Below, in pieces: positions 27,744-37,310 of a stretch of 64,000 bases of DNA (position 1 is the stretch's first letter; each line of letters opens with the position of its first letter). The notes beneath the pieces are model-generated. The model made no database searches. It was not told the origin of the DNA and saw only the letters and a list, made by a program, of their open reading frames with translations. Position numbers and translations under genes: made by a program. Source of the DNA: Holzapfeliella floricola DSM 23037 = JCM 16512. GTDB taxonomy: Bacteria; Bacillota; Bacilli; Lactobacillales; Lactobacillaceae. The stretch lies in NCBI RefSeq assembly GCF_001436605.1, contig NZ_AYZL01000016.1, positions 1-64,000 on the forward strand, read 5' to 3'.

Positions 27744-28436
27744 TCACCTAGCAATGCTCAAACTATCAATTCGACCTTTAAACCCTTTTTTTCTTATAGC
27801 ATCTTTTGCATGATAGAGTGTTCGTCCTGTTGTATAAATATCATCTAACAATAAAATTTTGGTCGTTTCACTAAATTCAAAATAATCACAAACAAACATC
27901 TGTTGACTCTTCAATCGTGCTTGTCGATTCTTTTCACCCTGAGATTTATAATCATTACCTTGTATGTGATTTAATAGCGGTGTTAATGTATAAATTTTTG
28001 AAAAGATTAACGCTATATGATCAAATTGTCGTTCTTTAAAATGTTGATCGCTGGACGGTAAACTAACATAGTAATCATAACCTTGATAGATTGCTGCTTT
28101 TTTAATCAACGCAACAAACACTTCACAAACTGATGCGTCATGATAACGCTTATAGCGTTTAATCAACGTTTTAAACTCTTTGTTATAACTATAAAGTGCA
28201 TAATTTTTTAGACAATCATTTGGATAAATATTTTGCCACTTTTGACAGTCTTCACACTTATCAATATTTTTCCCCAGCGGTTTTTGACACATTTGACAAA
28301 CAAACTTATAGTCGTTAATTCTCTTAAACTGATCAACGCACCCCTCACAAATACTCTCTTGATTACGATGAGTTAGCAATCGATATAAATTAATCTCAAT
28401 AATCGACTTTTGACAAAGCAAACATACTATTTCCAT
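27744..28436 (-). CDS. comFC: Competence protein ComFC (phosphoribosyltransferase family)
   Basis: The 230-residue protein has an N-terminal zinc-finger region with CxxC pairs (CLLC, CEGC, CQMC, CEDC) and a C-terminal phosphoribosyltransferase motif ILLLDDIYTTGRT (about residues 194-206). ComFC acts with the ComFA helicase in the import of transforming single-stranded DNA. It overlaps comFA by ten bases. The full length and intact motifs suggest a working gene. Whether the organism is competent cannot be judged from this pair alone. Confidence 0.93.
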   Translation of the reverse strand: MEIVCLLCQKSIIEINLYRLLTHRNQESICEGCVDQFKRINDYKFVCQMCQKPLGKNIDKCEDCQKWQNIYPNDCLKNYALYSYNKEFKTLIKRYKRYHDASVCEVFVALIKKAAIYQGYDYYVSLPSSDQHFKERQFDHIALIFSKIYTLTPLLNHIQGNDYKSQGEKNRQARLKSQQMFVCDYFEFSETTKILLLDDIYTTGRTLYHAKDAIRKKGFKGRIDSLSIAR

Positions 28437-29713
28437 TTATTCATCCTCTTAATTTGGCTAACACATTTTTTAATCGCACCTGTATAATGATGATAAAAGA
28501 AGTGCACTTCCCCATCGGGAAAATCTATTTTCCTCCCAGCCCTACCTGCTATTTGAACAAGTGATGAAGTTTTAAAAATAGCGTCATCAGCATCTAAGAT
28601 AATGACTTGAACATTTTCAAAAGTGACACCTCTTTCTAAAATAGTCGTGGTTAATAACAATTCAATCTTACCCTCTCTAAATCGAAGAATTTTTTGATGG
28701 CGTTCTGAATCAACTGAACTGACCGTATCAATTATCAAATCTGGGTAGAATCGCTTAAGCTTTGTTTTTAGTTCAGGTAATTTCGCTATTTTATCGACAA
28801 AGATTAATATTGGCTTTTTATCCACTATAAATTGGCTAAGTATTTTCTTTAATCTAAAATCAAGTACAAAGCGACCAATAGCGTTTCTTTGCCAGAGCAA
28901 ATGACATTTTGGAACAGGCAACCTATAACCATGATATCGTTTATTCAGCAACAGATAGTTCAACTTACCTTTTTTAACTTGGGTTAGTAACGCTTGGCTT
29001 GGCGTTGCGGTTAATAATATTTTTTGACCTAGTGGCTTTAAAGCTTGAGTCATCGCATAATGCAAAATAGCTGATGACTCAAAAGGAAAGGCATCAACTT
29101 CATCAATCACAATTAAATCAAAAGCCGCAAAAAATTTCATCAATTGATGTGTCGTACAAATAATTAATTGGTAATTAAACGATGGCGGATGAGCGTTGCC
29201 ATGATACTTTCCAATCTGAGTTTTTGAAAAAGCTATTGATAGTCTTTCAAATAGTTCATCTACAACATCTACTCTTGGACAGCATATTGCTACTCGCATC
29301 CCTTCTTTTAAGACAAAAGCTATTGATTCAAATAGCATTTCAGTTTTCCCCGCCCCTGTTACTGCATGAACCAATGAATCTTGCTTATTTTTTAAATATT
29401 TTACTAATTGTTGTGAAATTTTTTGTTGTTCTTTAGTCAATCTCCCACCCCATGTTAAAATAGAACCAGTTACTTTTTCAAAGTTAGTACTTGGAACTCT
29501 CAGCAAAAAGTCCGTTTCAAAAACTGCTTTTAATTCAACACAAGTCATGCACTGCCTTACTTTTGTAGGTAGTGTGTAAAACTTACTTTGACCACACCTC
29601 AGACATTTGTCACCGGAAAAGGCTGAAACAAGGTTCCCATATTGACTGGCTTTTTGCTTTTGAAAATTTTTTATTAAAATCTGACGACCATGTAAATTAT
29701 CTTGTTTAATCAT
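28427..29713 (-). CDS. comFA: Competence DNA-uptake helicase ComFA
   Basis: A DEAD-like helicase with an N-terminal four-cysteine zinc finger (CLRC and CMTC), Walker A AVTGAGKTEM, Walker B IDEVDAF, motif III LTATPSQ and a C-terminal helicase domain ending with QIAGRAGRK. ComFA pulls DNA across the membrane during transformation. An ATG at 29746 in the same frame would add 11 residues, but it overlaps the start codon of divergent yigZ. The ATG at 29713 (MIKQDNLHGRQ) resembles family starts. Neither has a good ribosome-binding site, so the start remains uncertain. Confidence 0.9.
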   Translation of the reverse strand: MIKQDNLHGRQILIKNFQKQKASQYGNLVSAFSGDKCLRCGQSKFYTLPTKVRQCMTCVELKAVFETDFLLRVPSTNFEKVTGSILTWGGRLTKEQQKISQQLVKYLKNKQDSLVHAVTGAGKTEMLFESIAFVLKEGMRVAICCPRVDVVDELFERLSIAFSKTQIGKYHGNAHPPSFNYQLIICTTHQLMKFFAAFDLIVIDEVDAFPFESSAILHYAMTQALKPLGQKILLTATPSQALLTQVKKGKLNYLLLNKRYHGYRLPVPKCHLLWQRNAIGRFVLDFRLKKILSQFIVDKKPILIFVDKIAKLPELKTKLKRFYPDLIIDTVSSVDSERHQKILRFREGKIELLLTTTILERGVTFENVQVIILDADDAIFKTSSLVQIAGRAGRKIDFPDGEVHFFYHHYTGAIKKCVSQIKRMNKWK

Positions 29714-29744
29714 ATTAATAATTACACTATTAAGGAGTGATTTC

Positions 29745-30371
29745 ATGAATTATTACACAATTAAAGAAGAAGCCGCATCTGAAATCGTTATTAAGAAAAG
29801 TCGCTTTATTGCAACTTTTAAACGTGCTTTTGATGAAGATGAAGCCAAAGAATTTATTGATCAAATTAAAAAAAGACACCGCAGTGCGACTCACAACTGT
29901 AGTGCTTATATTATTGGCGAAAATAATGAACATCAACGTGCACACGATGATGGCGAACCTTCTGGTACTGCCGGTGTTCCAATGCTTGAAGCTTTAAAAA
30001 TGATGAATCTGCAAAATGTGGTGGTTGTGGTTACTCGTTATTTTGGTGGAATCAAATTAGGCGCTGGTGGATTAATCCGTGCTTATAGTAATGCAGTATC
30101 TAAAGGTGCAGAAGAAATCGGGGTCGTTTATCGTGTTCTTCAACCTGAATTATTATTCCGCGTTGACTACGCTAATCTAGGAAAAATTGACTATTTTTTA
30201 GAACAAAATGAGATTCTCTTAGCAAAAAAAGAATTCGGTAGCGATATCTTTATTGGTATATTTTTAGATGAAGCCGATATAGAGCCTACAAAGGAAAAAA
30301 TCATTCAAATTTTAAGTGGTAAAGTTGAATTTGAAATTGGTGAAGCTCGATATAACGAAATTCCAGCATAA
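29745..30371 (+). CDS. YigZ family protein (IMPACT domain)
   Basis: The 208-residue protein has an N-terminal UPF0029/IMPACT domain with the motif DDGEPSGTAGVPML and GGIKLGAGGLIRAY, and a C-terminal DUF1949 domain. The biochemical role in bacteria is not settled. AAGGAG at good spacing supports the ATG at 29745. It is divergent from comFA, as in other Firmicutes where yvyE neighbours comF and tagO genes, and convergent with tagO, with a shared terminator. Confidence 0.93.
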   Translation: MNYYTIKEEAASEIVIKKSRFIATFKRAFDEDEAKEFIDQIKKRHRSATHNCSAYIIGENNEHQRAHDDGEPSGTAGVPMLEALKMMNLQNVVVVVTRYFGGIKLGAGGLIRAYSNAVSKGAEEIGVVYRVLQPELLFRVDYANLGKIDYFLEQNEILLAKKEFGSDIFIGIFLDEADIEPTKEKIIQILSGKVEFEIGEARYNEIPA

Positions 30372-30407
30372 AAAATAAGCCCTAGGTTACTAGGACTTAT
30401 TTTTTTT
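30371..30407. terminator. Bidirectional terminator between yigZ and tagO
   Basis: AAAAATAAGCCCTAG, a short loop and CTAGGACTTATTTTT form a long stem with one mismatch, flanked by A-runs and T-runs. It overlaps the 3' end of tagO and starts just after the yigZ stop, serving both convergent genes. Confidence 0.85.
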
Positions 30408-31523
30408 GTCTACTTTATGATTCATTTTAGAAACGACTTTATCATTGTGATTGTTTTTTTGAATTTTACGTCTAATGAAAGATAATAATGGTTTGCGATT
30501 AGGTCCCATTAACCCAATAGACTCTACGAAAATTTCTAATGCAAAAGCCACTGCGATTAGTAAGAACCACACACCTTGTGCTGGTGATAAAACAAAAAGC
30601 ATTGCGGAAAACGCGAAAATTAACGAGATACCATAAATAGCTAAGACAGTTTGTCTATGTGTAAAGCCCATTTGCATTAATTGATGATGCAAATGATGTT
30701 TATCCGCTTGTGAAATCGGTTTTTTGTTTAAAACACGTCTAAGCATAGCATAAATTGTGTCTGTAATTGGCACACCTAAAATAACAATTGGAACAATTGA
30801 TGAAATTAGTGTTACATTTTTCAACCCTTTTAAAGAGAGTACGGCAATCATGAAACCTAAAAATAACGCGCCAGTATCCCCTAGAAAAATTTTTGCAGGA
30901 TGAAAATTGTAAGGTAAAAAGCCGATTAGAGCTGCTACTAGCACAAAAGCCATTAGTGAGACGTAAGAATCTGTGTTGACTAAGAAAAAGAATCCTATAA
31001 CTCCCATAGTTAGCAGACTAATCATTGAAACACCTGCAGCTAATCCGTCCAACCCGTCAATCAAATTAACGGCATTAGTAAAAGCCAATATCCAAAAAAC
31101 GGTTATTGGAAAACTTAACCAACCTAGGTTGATTAGGCCAAAAAATGGTAAGTAAAAATGAACCATTTTAATTCCAGCCAGCAGATAAATGATAACTGCT
31201 GCTAAAATCATTCCTAACATTTTGTAACGAGGTTTCAACTCTCTGATATCATCAACAATACCCGTTAAGATAATAACAGAGGCCGCCAGAAATATTCCAA
31301 ATAGTTCATGTGTGGGAAATTGGTCTCGCAACAATACGAAAGTTGAAATGGAAAAAGTTATAAATAAACTCAAACCACCAATTGTGGGCATAGGCTTTTT
31401 GTTGACACGACGTGCATTAGGATTATCAACAGCCCCCAATACAAAAGCTAGTCTTCTAACGAATGGGGTTATAAATGCTGAAATTATAACTGTTAAAACC
31501 AAGTTGACTATAATGTTATACAT
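30390..31523 (-). CDS. tagO: Undecaprenyl-phosphate N-acetylglucosaminyl 1-phosphate transferase (TagO/WecA family)
   Basis: The 377-residue membrane enzyme of the MraY/WecA family has about ten or eleven hydrophobic segments and family motifs NLIDGLDGLAAG, FLGDTGALFLG and HLHHQLMQMG. It links GlcNAc-phosphate to undecaprenyl phosphate, the first step of wall teichoic acid or other envelope polysaccharides. The lipid carrier is recycled by UppP, encoded at 44936. It has its own promoter at 31559-31587 and is monocistronic. Which polymer is made is not shown here. Confidence 0.93.
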   Translation of the reverse strand: MYNIIVNLVLTVIISAFITPFVRRLAFVLGAVDNPNARRVNKKPMPTIGGLSLFITFSISTFVLLRDQFPTHELFGIFLAASVIILTGIVDDIRELKPRYKMLGMILAAVIIYLLAGIKMVHFYLPFFGLINLGWLSFPITVFWILAFTNAVNLIDGLDGLAAGVSMISLLTMGVIGFFFLVNTDSYVSLMAFVLVAALIGFLPYNFHPAKIFLGDTGALFLGFMIAVLSLKGLKNVTLISSIVPIVILGVPITDTIYAMLRRVLNKKPISQADKHHLHHQLMQMGFTHRQTVLAIYGISLIFAFSAMLFVLSPAQGVWFLLIAVAFALEIFVESIGLMGPNRKPLLSFIRRKIQKNNHNDKVVSKMNHKVDKKNKS

Positions 31524-31558
31524 AATTTTTGCTCCAATAACTAATTTATCTACTACAA

Positions 31559-31587
31559 ATTATACAAGTGACCTAGTTTAAATACAA
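31559..31587 (-). promoter_or_regulatory. Promoter of tagO
   Basis: On the minus strand TTGTAT (31587-31582) and a perfect TATAAT (31564-31559) are 17 bases apart, 36 bases before the tagO ATG and directly after the rny terminator. Confidence 0.72.
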
Positions 31588-31620
31588 TTTAAAAAGCGAA
31601 GATACTGATATCTTCGCTTT
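31588..31620 (-). terminator. Terminator after rny
   Basis: AAAGCGAAGATA and TATCTTCGCTTT form a perfect 12-bp stem with a 4-base loop, followed on the minus strand by a T-run. It starts at the rny stop codon. Confidence 0.9.
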
Positions 31621-33181
31621 ATTTGGCATAGTCAATAGCTCTTTTTTCTCGAATAACTGTCACTTTAATATTGCCTGGATATTCAAGTTGATTTTCAATT
31701 GTTTGACGGATTTCATGTGACAAGATGACAATCTCATCATCTGAAACTTCTTCTGGTGATACCATGACTCTAATTTCGCGTCCAGCTTGAATCGCAAAAG
31801 TTTGTTTGACACCTTCAAAATTATTAGCTATTGCCTCTAATTTTTCAAGTCTTCTAACGTAATTTTCAAGTGATTCAGACCTTGCTCCTGGTCTAGCTGA
31901 AGAAATAGTATCAGCAGCCTGCACAAGTAGTGCGATAAAAGAAGTCGGCTCTATATCACCATGATGAGATGCTATGGCATTAACAACAACTTTTGGCTCA
32001 TGATACTTAGTTGTCAATTCAACCCCTATCTCAACATGAGATCCCTCCAATTCATGATCAATAGCTTTACCTATATCGTGTAATAATCCTGCTCTTTTAG
32101 CTAGTTGTTCATCTAGATTAAGTTCAGCTGCGAGATTACCCGCAAGTTGTGCGACTTCAATAGAGTGGTTCAACACATTTTGTCCATAACTTGTACGGTA
32201 ATTCAATCGACCGACAATTTTGATTAAATCAGGGTGCATATTATGAATACCTAATTCAATTAAGGCATGTTCTCCTGCATGATAAATATCATCGTTAACA
32301 TCTTTACGTGATTTATCGACAATTTCTTCAATTCGGGCAGGATGAATACGACCATCTTCAATTAGTTTTTCAAGTGAACGTTTTGCAATTTCACGTCTGA
32401 TTGGATCAAATCCACTTAAAACAACAACTTCAGGTGTGTCGTCAATAATTAAGTCTATCCCCGTTAATGCCTCAAAACTGCGAATATTACGGCCTTCACG
32501 ACCGATTATCCGGCCTTTCATCTCGTCATTAGGTAAATTGACGACAGAAACTGTGGTTTCTGCAACCGTTTCTGCAGCACCTTTTTGAATAGCTTGAACC
32601 AAAAGATTCTTAGCATGTTTATCAACAGAATTATCAATTTGTTCTTGATTCTGTTGGATTAACGTTGCACGTTCATGTCTCAAATCTTCCGAAAGCTTTG
32701 TCAAAATTAATTGTTCAGCATCCTCTTTAGATAATTGTGCTGTTTGATACAACTTATCTTCTTGTTGAGCAACTAATTCATCAACATTTTGCTTTTGTCG
32801 TGCCGCTTCTTCTTTCAAAATGTTTACTTGCTGTTCGCTTTGACGAATTTGTTTTTCCCTTTGATCCAAAGAGATATCTTTTCTATCAATAGTATCTTCG
32901 CGCGCAGCTAAGCGATTTTCTTGTTTTGAAATTGTGTCGCGTCTTTGCTTTAACTCATCTTCGATCTGGTTTCTATAGCTATAAGCTTCTTTTTGAGCTT
33001 GTAAAAGTGTTTCTTTTTTTACATTTTCAGCATCTCTTTTAGCAGTAGCCACAATTGAGCTGGCTTCATCTGTAGCTGAATTAACTTTTATTGCATATGC
33101 TCTTTTTTGAAGGATATATCCTATAGATAAACCAATAAACAATGTCGCAATAGCCAGGATTATTGTTATAATAATATTCAT
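31619..33181 (-). CDS. rny: Ribonuclease Y
   Basis: The 520-residue endoribonuclease has an N-terminal membrane anchor (residues 3-24), a long coiled coil (about 25-200, rich in Gln, Glu and Lys), a KH RNA-binding domain ([19 protein letters not shown]) and an HD metal-dependent catalytic domain ([10 protein letters not shown]). It starts turnover of many mRNAs at the membrane. It follows recA after a terminator. Cells with RNase Y usually lack RNase E, in line with a Firmicute. Confidence 0.97.
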   Translation of the reverse strand: MNIIITIILAIATLFIGLSIGYILQKRAYAIKVNSATDEASSIVATAKRDAENVKKETLLQAQKEAYSYRNQIEDELKQRRDTISKQENRLAAREDTIDRKDISLDQREKQIRQSEQQVNILKEEAARQKQNVDELVAQQEDKLYQTAQLSKEDAEQLILTKLSEDLRHERATLIQQNQEQIDNSVDKHAKNLLVQAIQKGAAETVAETTVSVVNLPNDEMKGRIIGREGRNIRSFEALTGIDLIIDDTPEVVVLSGFDPIRREIAKRSLEKLIEDGRIHPARIEEIVDKSRKDVNDDIYHAGEHALIELGIHNMHPDLIKIVGRLNYRTSYGQNVLNHSIEVAQLAGNLAAELNLDEQLAKRAGLLHDIGKAIDHELEGSHVEIGVELTTKYHEPKVVVNAIASHHGDIEPTSFIALLVQAADTISSARPGARSESLENYVRRLEKLEAIANNFEGVKQTFAIQAGREIRVMVSPEEVSDDEIVILSHEIRQTIENQLEYPGNIKVTVIREKRAIDYAK

Positions 33182-33250
33182 TATAAATCCCCTATCACTT
33201 TATCTAAATTAATACACTATTTAATAGTAATTGTCACACCAAGTAATGTC

Positions 33251-33296
33251 AATAAATAAAAGCGATGAGCACTTAAGCCCATCGCTTTTATTTATT
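33251..33296 (-). terminator. Terminator after recA
   Basis: AATAAATAAAAGCGATG and CATCGCTTTTATTTATT form an extended inverted repeat of about 19 bp with one mismatch near the loop. It is centred just after the recA stop and ends in a T-rich stretch on the minus strand. Confidence 0.85.
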
Positions 33297-34350
33297 ACTT
33301 ATCTTCTGATTTGACTTCACTTTTATCATCAGCTGGGGGTTCTTCTGATTTTTGAGCTTCTTCAAGTCCATAAGACTGTCTTACTTTGTGTTTGATTTCA
33401 GTATACATATCAGGGTTATCTTCGAGATATTGTTTGGCATTTTCTCGACCTTGTCCAATTCTTTCTGATCCGTAAGAATACCACGCACCAGCTTTTTTAA
33501 TGATATCTTTTTCAGCAGCCATATCAACTAACTCACCGCTTTGAGAGATACCTTGACCGTACATAATATCAACTTCTGCTATTCTAAACGGTGGCGCAAC
33601 TTTATTTTTAACAACTTTTATTTTAGTACGGTTCCCTCGAACTTCAGTACCATTTTTAATTTGTTCTGCACGTCTAACTTCTAGTCGAACAGTTGAATAA
33701 AATTTCAAGGCACGACCACCTGGTGTTACTTCGGGATTACCGAACATCACACCAACTTTTTCACGAATTTGGTTAATAAACAAAGCAATCGTTTTAGTTT
33801 TATTAATTTGACCTGAAAGCTTTCTCAAAGCTTGAGACATCAAACGAGCTTGCAAACCAACGTGAGAATCACCCATTTCACCATCGATTTCAGCTCTTGG
33901 TACTAGAGCTGCCACAGAGTCAACAACAACAATATCAACGGCCCCACTCGAAACAAGTGCATCAGCAATTTCAAGCCCCTGTTCACCAGTATCAGGCTGT
34001 GATAGCAACAGTTCGTCGATATTAACTCCCAAATTAGTGGCATATGCCGGATCCATTGCATTTTCAGCATCAATATAAGCAGCTGTTCCACCGTTACGTT
34101 GAACCTCTGCAACAGCGTGTAATGCAACTGTTGTTTTACCCGAACTTTCAGGTCCATAAATTTCGACAATACGTCCTCTTGGAAACCCACCTACGCCTAA
34201 TGCTGTATCTAAAGCAATTGAACCTGATGACACAGTAGAAATACGAGTATCGGCTTTTTCACCCATTCTCATAATAGCGCCTTTTCCATAATTTTTTTCT
34301 ATTTTTTTAAGCGCCATATCTAAAGCCGCTTTTCTTTCGTCTTTTACCAA
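33295..34350 (-). CDS. recA: Recombinase RecA
   Basis: The 351-residue protein has Walker A GPESSGKT at 66-73, the DNA-binding loop L2 region with [20 protein letters not shown], and an acidic C-terminal tail ([16 protein letters not shown]). It performs strand exchange and triggers LexA self-cleavage in the SOS response. A LexA box upstream (34437-34448) shows SOS control. In many lactobacilli cinA stands between pgsA and recA; here they are adjacent and separated by a terminator, so recA is a single-gene unit. Confidence 0.98.
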   Translation of the reverse strand: MVKDERKAALDMALKKIEKNYGKGAIMRMGEKADTRISTVSSGSIALDTALGVGGFPRGRIVEIYGPESSGKTTVALHAVAEVQRNGGTAAYIDAENAMDPAYATNLGVNIDELLLSQPDTGEQGLEIADALVSSGAVDIVVVDSVAALVPRAEIDGEMGDSHVGLQARLMSQALRKLSGQINKTKTIALFINQIREKVGVMFGNPEVTPGGRALKFYSTVRLEVRRAEQIKNGTEVRGNRTKIKVVKNKVAPPFRIAEVDIMYGQGISQSGELVDMAAEKDIIKKAGAWYSYGSERIGQGRENAKQYLEDNPDMYTEIKHKVRQSYGLEEAQKSEEPPADDKSEVKSEDK

Positions 34351-34399
34351 ATTTGTCCCTCCTTCATCTCAATTAACGAGATGACTATCATAGATATAT

Positions 34400-34428
34400 A
34401 GTTTAATTCTTCTTTTCAGAAATTGCAA
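34400..34428 (-). promoter_or_regulatory. Probable promoter of recA
   Basis: On the minus strand TTGCAA (34428-34423) and TAAACT (34405-34400) are 17 bases apart. The -35 lies nine bases downstream of the LexA box. The -10 is a moderate match. Confidence 0.5.
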
Positions 34429-34436
34429 GCAAAACA

Positions 34437-34448
34437 GAACAAATGTTC
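34437..34448 (-). promoter_or_regulatory. LexA (SOS) box of recA
   Basis: The perfect dyad GAACAAATGTTC fits the Gram-positive LexA/DinR core GAAC-N4-GTTC. It stands about 90 bases before the recA start and next to the probable promoter, the expected place for SOS repression. No comparable site was seen just upstream of uvrB or dinB. Confidence 0.85.
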
Positions 34449-34485
34449 TACAATGTGTTTACTTTATTTAATTACGATAAATAAT

Positions 34486-34517
34486 AAAAATAACGTCCTT
34501 AAAAGAACGTTATTTTT
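34486..34517 (-). terminator. Terminator after pgsA
   Basis: AAAAATAACGTCC and GAACGTTATTTTT form a 13-bp stem with one mismatch and a T-run on the minus strand. It overlaps the final codons of pgsA and isolates recA from the rodZ-pgsA unit. Confidence 0.85.
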
Positions 34518-35097
34518 GAAATGAATCTGCAAATATTTTCCTATTTTGGTAGAAATAATCGATACCTGACCATACAGTGAACACCAAACAAATCCATAAT
34601 AAAACTTCACCTATTGGCAAATGAACGATAGTAAATGGCATGTTATTTAATAATAAAAATATGATAGCTGTCATTTGTGAAAAGGTTTTAATTTTCCCTA
34701 ATATTGCAGCTGAAAGTATATCACCGTTTTCTTCAACTATTAATAATCGCAACCCTGTTACCGCTAATTCACGACAAACAATGATTGCAATCACCCATGC
34801 GGGTGCTTTATTAATTGCAATTAATAAGACAAACGCAGTAATTACTAACATTTTATCTGCTAGAGGATCTGCAAATTTCCCGAAATTTGTTACCAAATTG
34901 TGTTTTCTTGCAATATAACCATCTAAAAAGTCTGTAAATGATGCTCCTATAAAAATTATGGCAGCAACTAACTGAAACACGGGCAGTGATGTTCCTAGTA
35001 TTGTAATAGTATTCGTCCAAAAACCACCAACTAGTACCAAAATAAACACAGGAATTAAAATTATTCTAAAAACAGTTAATTGATTAGGTAAATTCAT
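34510..35097 (-). CDS. pgsA: CDP-diacylglycerol-glycerol-3-phosphate 3-phosphatidyltransferase
   Basis: The 195-residue membrane enzyme has the CDP-alcohol phosphotransferase signature DGYIARKHNLVTNFGKFADP with the spaced aspartates. It uses glycerol 3-phosphate (made by GpsA, this window) to make phosphatidylglycerol phosphate. It follows rodZ by two bases, in the same operon as the YmfF/YmfH peptidases, a conserved Firmicutes order. Confidence 0.96.
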   Translation of the reverse strand: MNLPNQLTVFRIILIPVFILVLVGGFWTNTITILGTSLPVFQLVAAIIFIGASFTDFLDGYIARKHNLVTNFGKFADPLADKMLVITAFVLLIAINKAPAWVIAIIVCRELAVTGLRLLIVEENGDILSAAILGKIKTFSQMTAIIFLLLNNMPFTIVHLPIGEVLLWICLVFTVWSGIDYFYQNRKIFADSFQK

Positions 35098-35099
35098 AA

Positions 35100-35984
35100 C
35101 TAACCCTCAAAGTTAACTGTCAGTTGACGAGTCATGCCTAACTGATCAGCATTTTCCAAAGGTACTTCTTGATTGTTTAAAATTAGCTGTGTTGTGCCAA
35201 TGTTTCCACTATTAATAACCATTGTTGTTGCATTTTGTGGTAAGGATACAACTTGAGATTGATTAGCAGATAGTGTCCCTTGCCAAGTCATCGAACCATT
35301 GACTGTTACGCCTAGCCAAACAGCTTGACCTTTACTCTTCAGAACTAGACTATGAGCTGCTTCAGTTAATTTAGATGCCGTGTATTGATTAGCACCACTT
35401 AGTTTAATTCCATAAGAACCTGAACTTATTGAACTTGAACTTACAGATGATTCCGAAGAGATTAGCTGACTTTCACTAGAACTGCTGATTTGGCTTTCAC
35501 TCGATGACTCTGACTGTGAGCGGCTCGTCATGATAACTTGATTGTCACCATTGTTGGATGAAGCTGGCTTTGCAAAAACACGACTAAAGATAAACACGAC
35601 TAAAGCTAGTACTATAATAATCGCTAGGGTAGTTAAAATATGTGGTAAGTAATTTTTCCACATGCCTTTTTTGTTATTTGTAGTTCGTTTAACTTCATCG
35701 CTTTTGTTATCAATAGAGTTTTCTACATATGTATCTGGTTTGGTCTCAGGTAAATCTTTTTCAACAGTTGCAAAAAACTCTTTTGAATCATATCCCAGAG
35801 CTTGTATGTACTGTTTGATAAAAGCTCTAACGTAAAACTCACCAGGTAATTGATCAAACTCTCCTTGCTCGATGTTAATTAAGTAGCGTTTTTGTATCTT
35901 AGTACGTGCCTGTATATCATCTATGGATAACCCCTTTTCGACACGTAAATCATGCAATCTTTGACCTATTTCATTCATATCCAT
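35100..35984 (-). CDS. rodZ: RodZ-like cytoskeletal/HTH membrane protein (YmfM)
   Basis: The 294-residue protein has an N-terminal helix-turn-helix (about residues 4-65, RLHDLRVEKGLSIDDIQ), one membrane helix at about 112-136, a serine-rich linker (about 150-190) and a C-terminal extracellular domain of DUF4115 type. RodZ ties the MreB cytoskeleton to the wall machinery; in MreB-less cocci its role is less clear. It lies upstream of pgsA and downstream of ymfH; the ymfI reductase gene found there in Bacillus is absent. Confidence 0.9.
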   Translation of the reverse strand: MDMNEIGQRLHDLRVEKGLSIDDIQARTKIQKRYLINIEQGEFDQLPGEFYVRAFIKQYIQALGYDSKEFFATVEKDLPETKPDTYVENSIDNKSDEVKRTTNNKKGMWKNYLPHILTTLAIIIVLALVVFIFSRVFAKPASSNNGDNQVIMTSRSQSESSSESQISSSSESQLISSESSVSSSSISSGSYGIKLSGANQYTASKLTEAAHSLVLKSKGQAVWLGVTVNGSMTWQGTLSANQSQVVSLPQNATTMVINSGNIGTTQLILNNQEVPLENADQLGMTRQLTVNFEG

Positions 35985-36044
35985 TATTCCATCTTTCTAA
36001 AACTTTGTAGCTAATTATATCATATATTAAAACCGGGGTTCAGT

Positions 36045-37295
36045 CTATTTGTCAACATTATTTTGACTAAACAAAATTACAGACTGATGAACCGATTTAT
36101 TTTTGATTTCTGAAATCAAGCTCACACAATCATCAAATGAGAAATCTTGAATATCTGTATAGTACTGATAGTAATCTTCATGATCAAAAACACTTTCAAT
36201 AAACTCAATTCCATAGCTTTCAAAGTCATCAAGTTGTCGAATTTCTTGACCAAACAATTTACGTTTTTGCTTTTCAAATTCAACATTACTAATTGAGGCC
36301 TGATAAAATTGTTTAACAATTTTATGAACAGTTTCTTCTGGGTTTTCTGATGAGCCACTAATAACTGCAAAATCACCTTGGCGGTTAAAGTTAATATCAA
36401 AATCAATTTCACCGTTAATAAGACCTTTAGATTGTAAATTTTGATAAAATTGGCCGCTCAATCCAAATAAATTTTCCATTATAATTTGCATTGCAATATA
36501 AAGCTGTGGTCGTTTAACAGAAAAGTCCTGCTCATCAAACTTAATCCCTATCGAAAACTTAGGGGACTCAACTTTTCCACTGATTTTACTCATTTGAGAT
36601 TTCAGTTCAATCTTACTACTCTTTTCTTCAGAAACCATATTAGATTTGTCATTAATTTGCATAACATCTTCTTCAATTTCACTTACTAATTGATTAAAGT
36701 CTAAATCGCCAACAACAATTAATTTCATATTTTTTGAATAATAATAATGATTATAAGCTGTTGTTAAAGTTTCAGCAGTTATATTATCTAATGCATCCTC
36801 CGTCCCCACAACTTCTTGACTCAAAGACTCGTTTCCATACATCAAATGCATCAACCGATTATTCAATTGCCAATCCGGCATATCCTGGTACATTTTTAAT
36901 TCTTGTAAGATAATTTCACGTTCTGTGGTTACATTTTTTTCTGTAAAATATGGTTTTGCGACTAATTCAACTAATGTCTTGATATTTTCATATGCTTGGT
37001 GCGTGAAACTTGCAAAATACATTGTTTCATTATAAGAAGTAAAGGCATTCGATGACCCTTCGTACTGTTCAAATTTATCAGTGATATCACCATAAGGCTT
37101 TGCAAAAAGTTGATGCTCTAAAAAATGTGCTGTCCCAGCTGGCAATACAAAGTCTCCTGGTTGATCAGCACCACCATAATTAATCATAATTCCTGCAAAT
37201 TTTTGAATAAATCCTCTTTTTTCAATATAAAAAAGCTCAAATCCGTTTGAAAAAGTATGTTGATAAACTTTTTCATGGTATTGATTAGTTATCAT
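36045..37295 (-). CDS. M16-family metallopeptidase YmfH
   Basis: The 416-residue protein has the inverted zinc motif HFLEH (His57, Glu60, His61) and a downstream glutamate-rich helix, as in pitrilysin/insulinase peptidases. It is encoded 15 bases downstream of ymfF, whose product lacks this motif, suggesting a catalytic/non-catalytic pair like the mitochondrial processing peptidase. Members of this pair are linked with peptide processing and pheromone or lantibiotic-like maturation in some Firmicutes. No substrate can be named. Confidence 0.88.
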   Translation of the reverse strand: MITNQYHEKVYQHTFSNGFELFYIEKRGFIQKFAGIMINYGGADQPGDFVLPAGTAHFLEHQLFAKPYGDITDKFEQYEGSSNAFTSYNETMYFASFTHQAYENIKTLVELVAKPYFTEKNVTTEREIILQELKMYQDMPDWQLNNRLMHLMYGNESLSQEVVGTEDALDNITAETLTTAYNHYYYSKNMKLIVVGDLDFNQLVSEIEEDVMQINDKSNMVSEEKSSKIELKSQMSKISGKVESPKFSIGIKFDEQDFSVKRPQLYIAMQIIMENLFGLSGQFYQNLQSKGLINGEIDFDINFNRQGDFAVISGSSENPEETVHKIVKQFYQASISNVEFEKQKRKLFGQEIRQLDDFESYGIEFIESVFDHEDYYQYYTDIQDFSFDDCVSLISEIKNKSVHQSVILFSQNNVDK

Positions 37296-37310
37296 AATAT
37301 CTCCTCTCGC

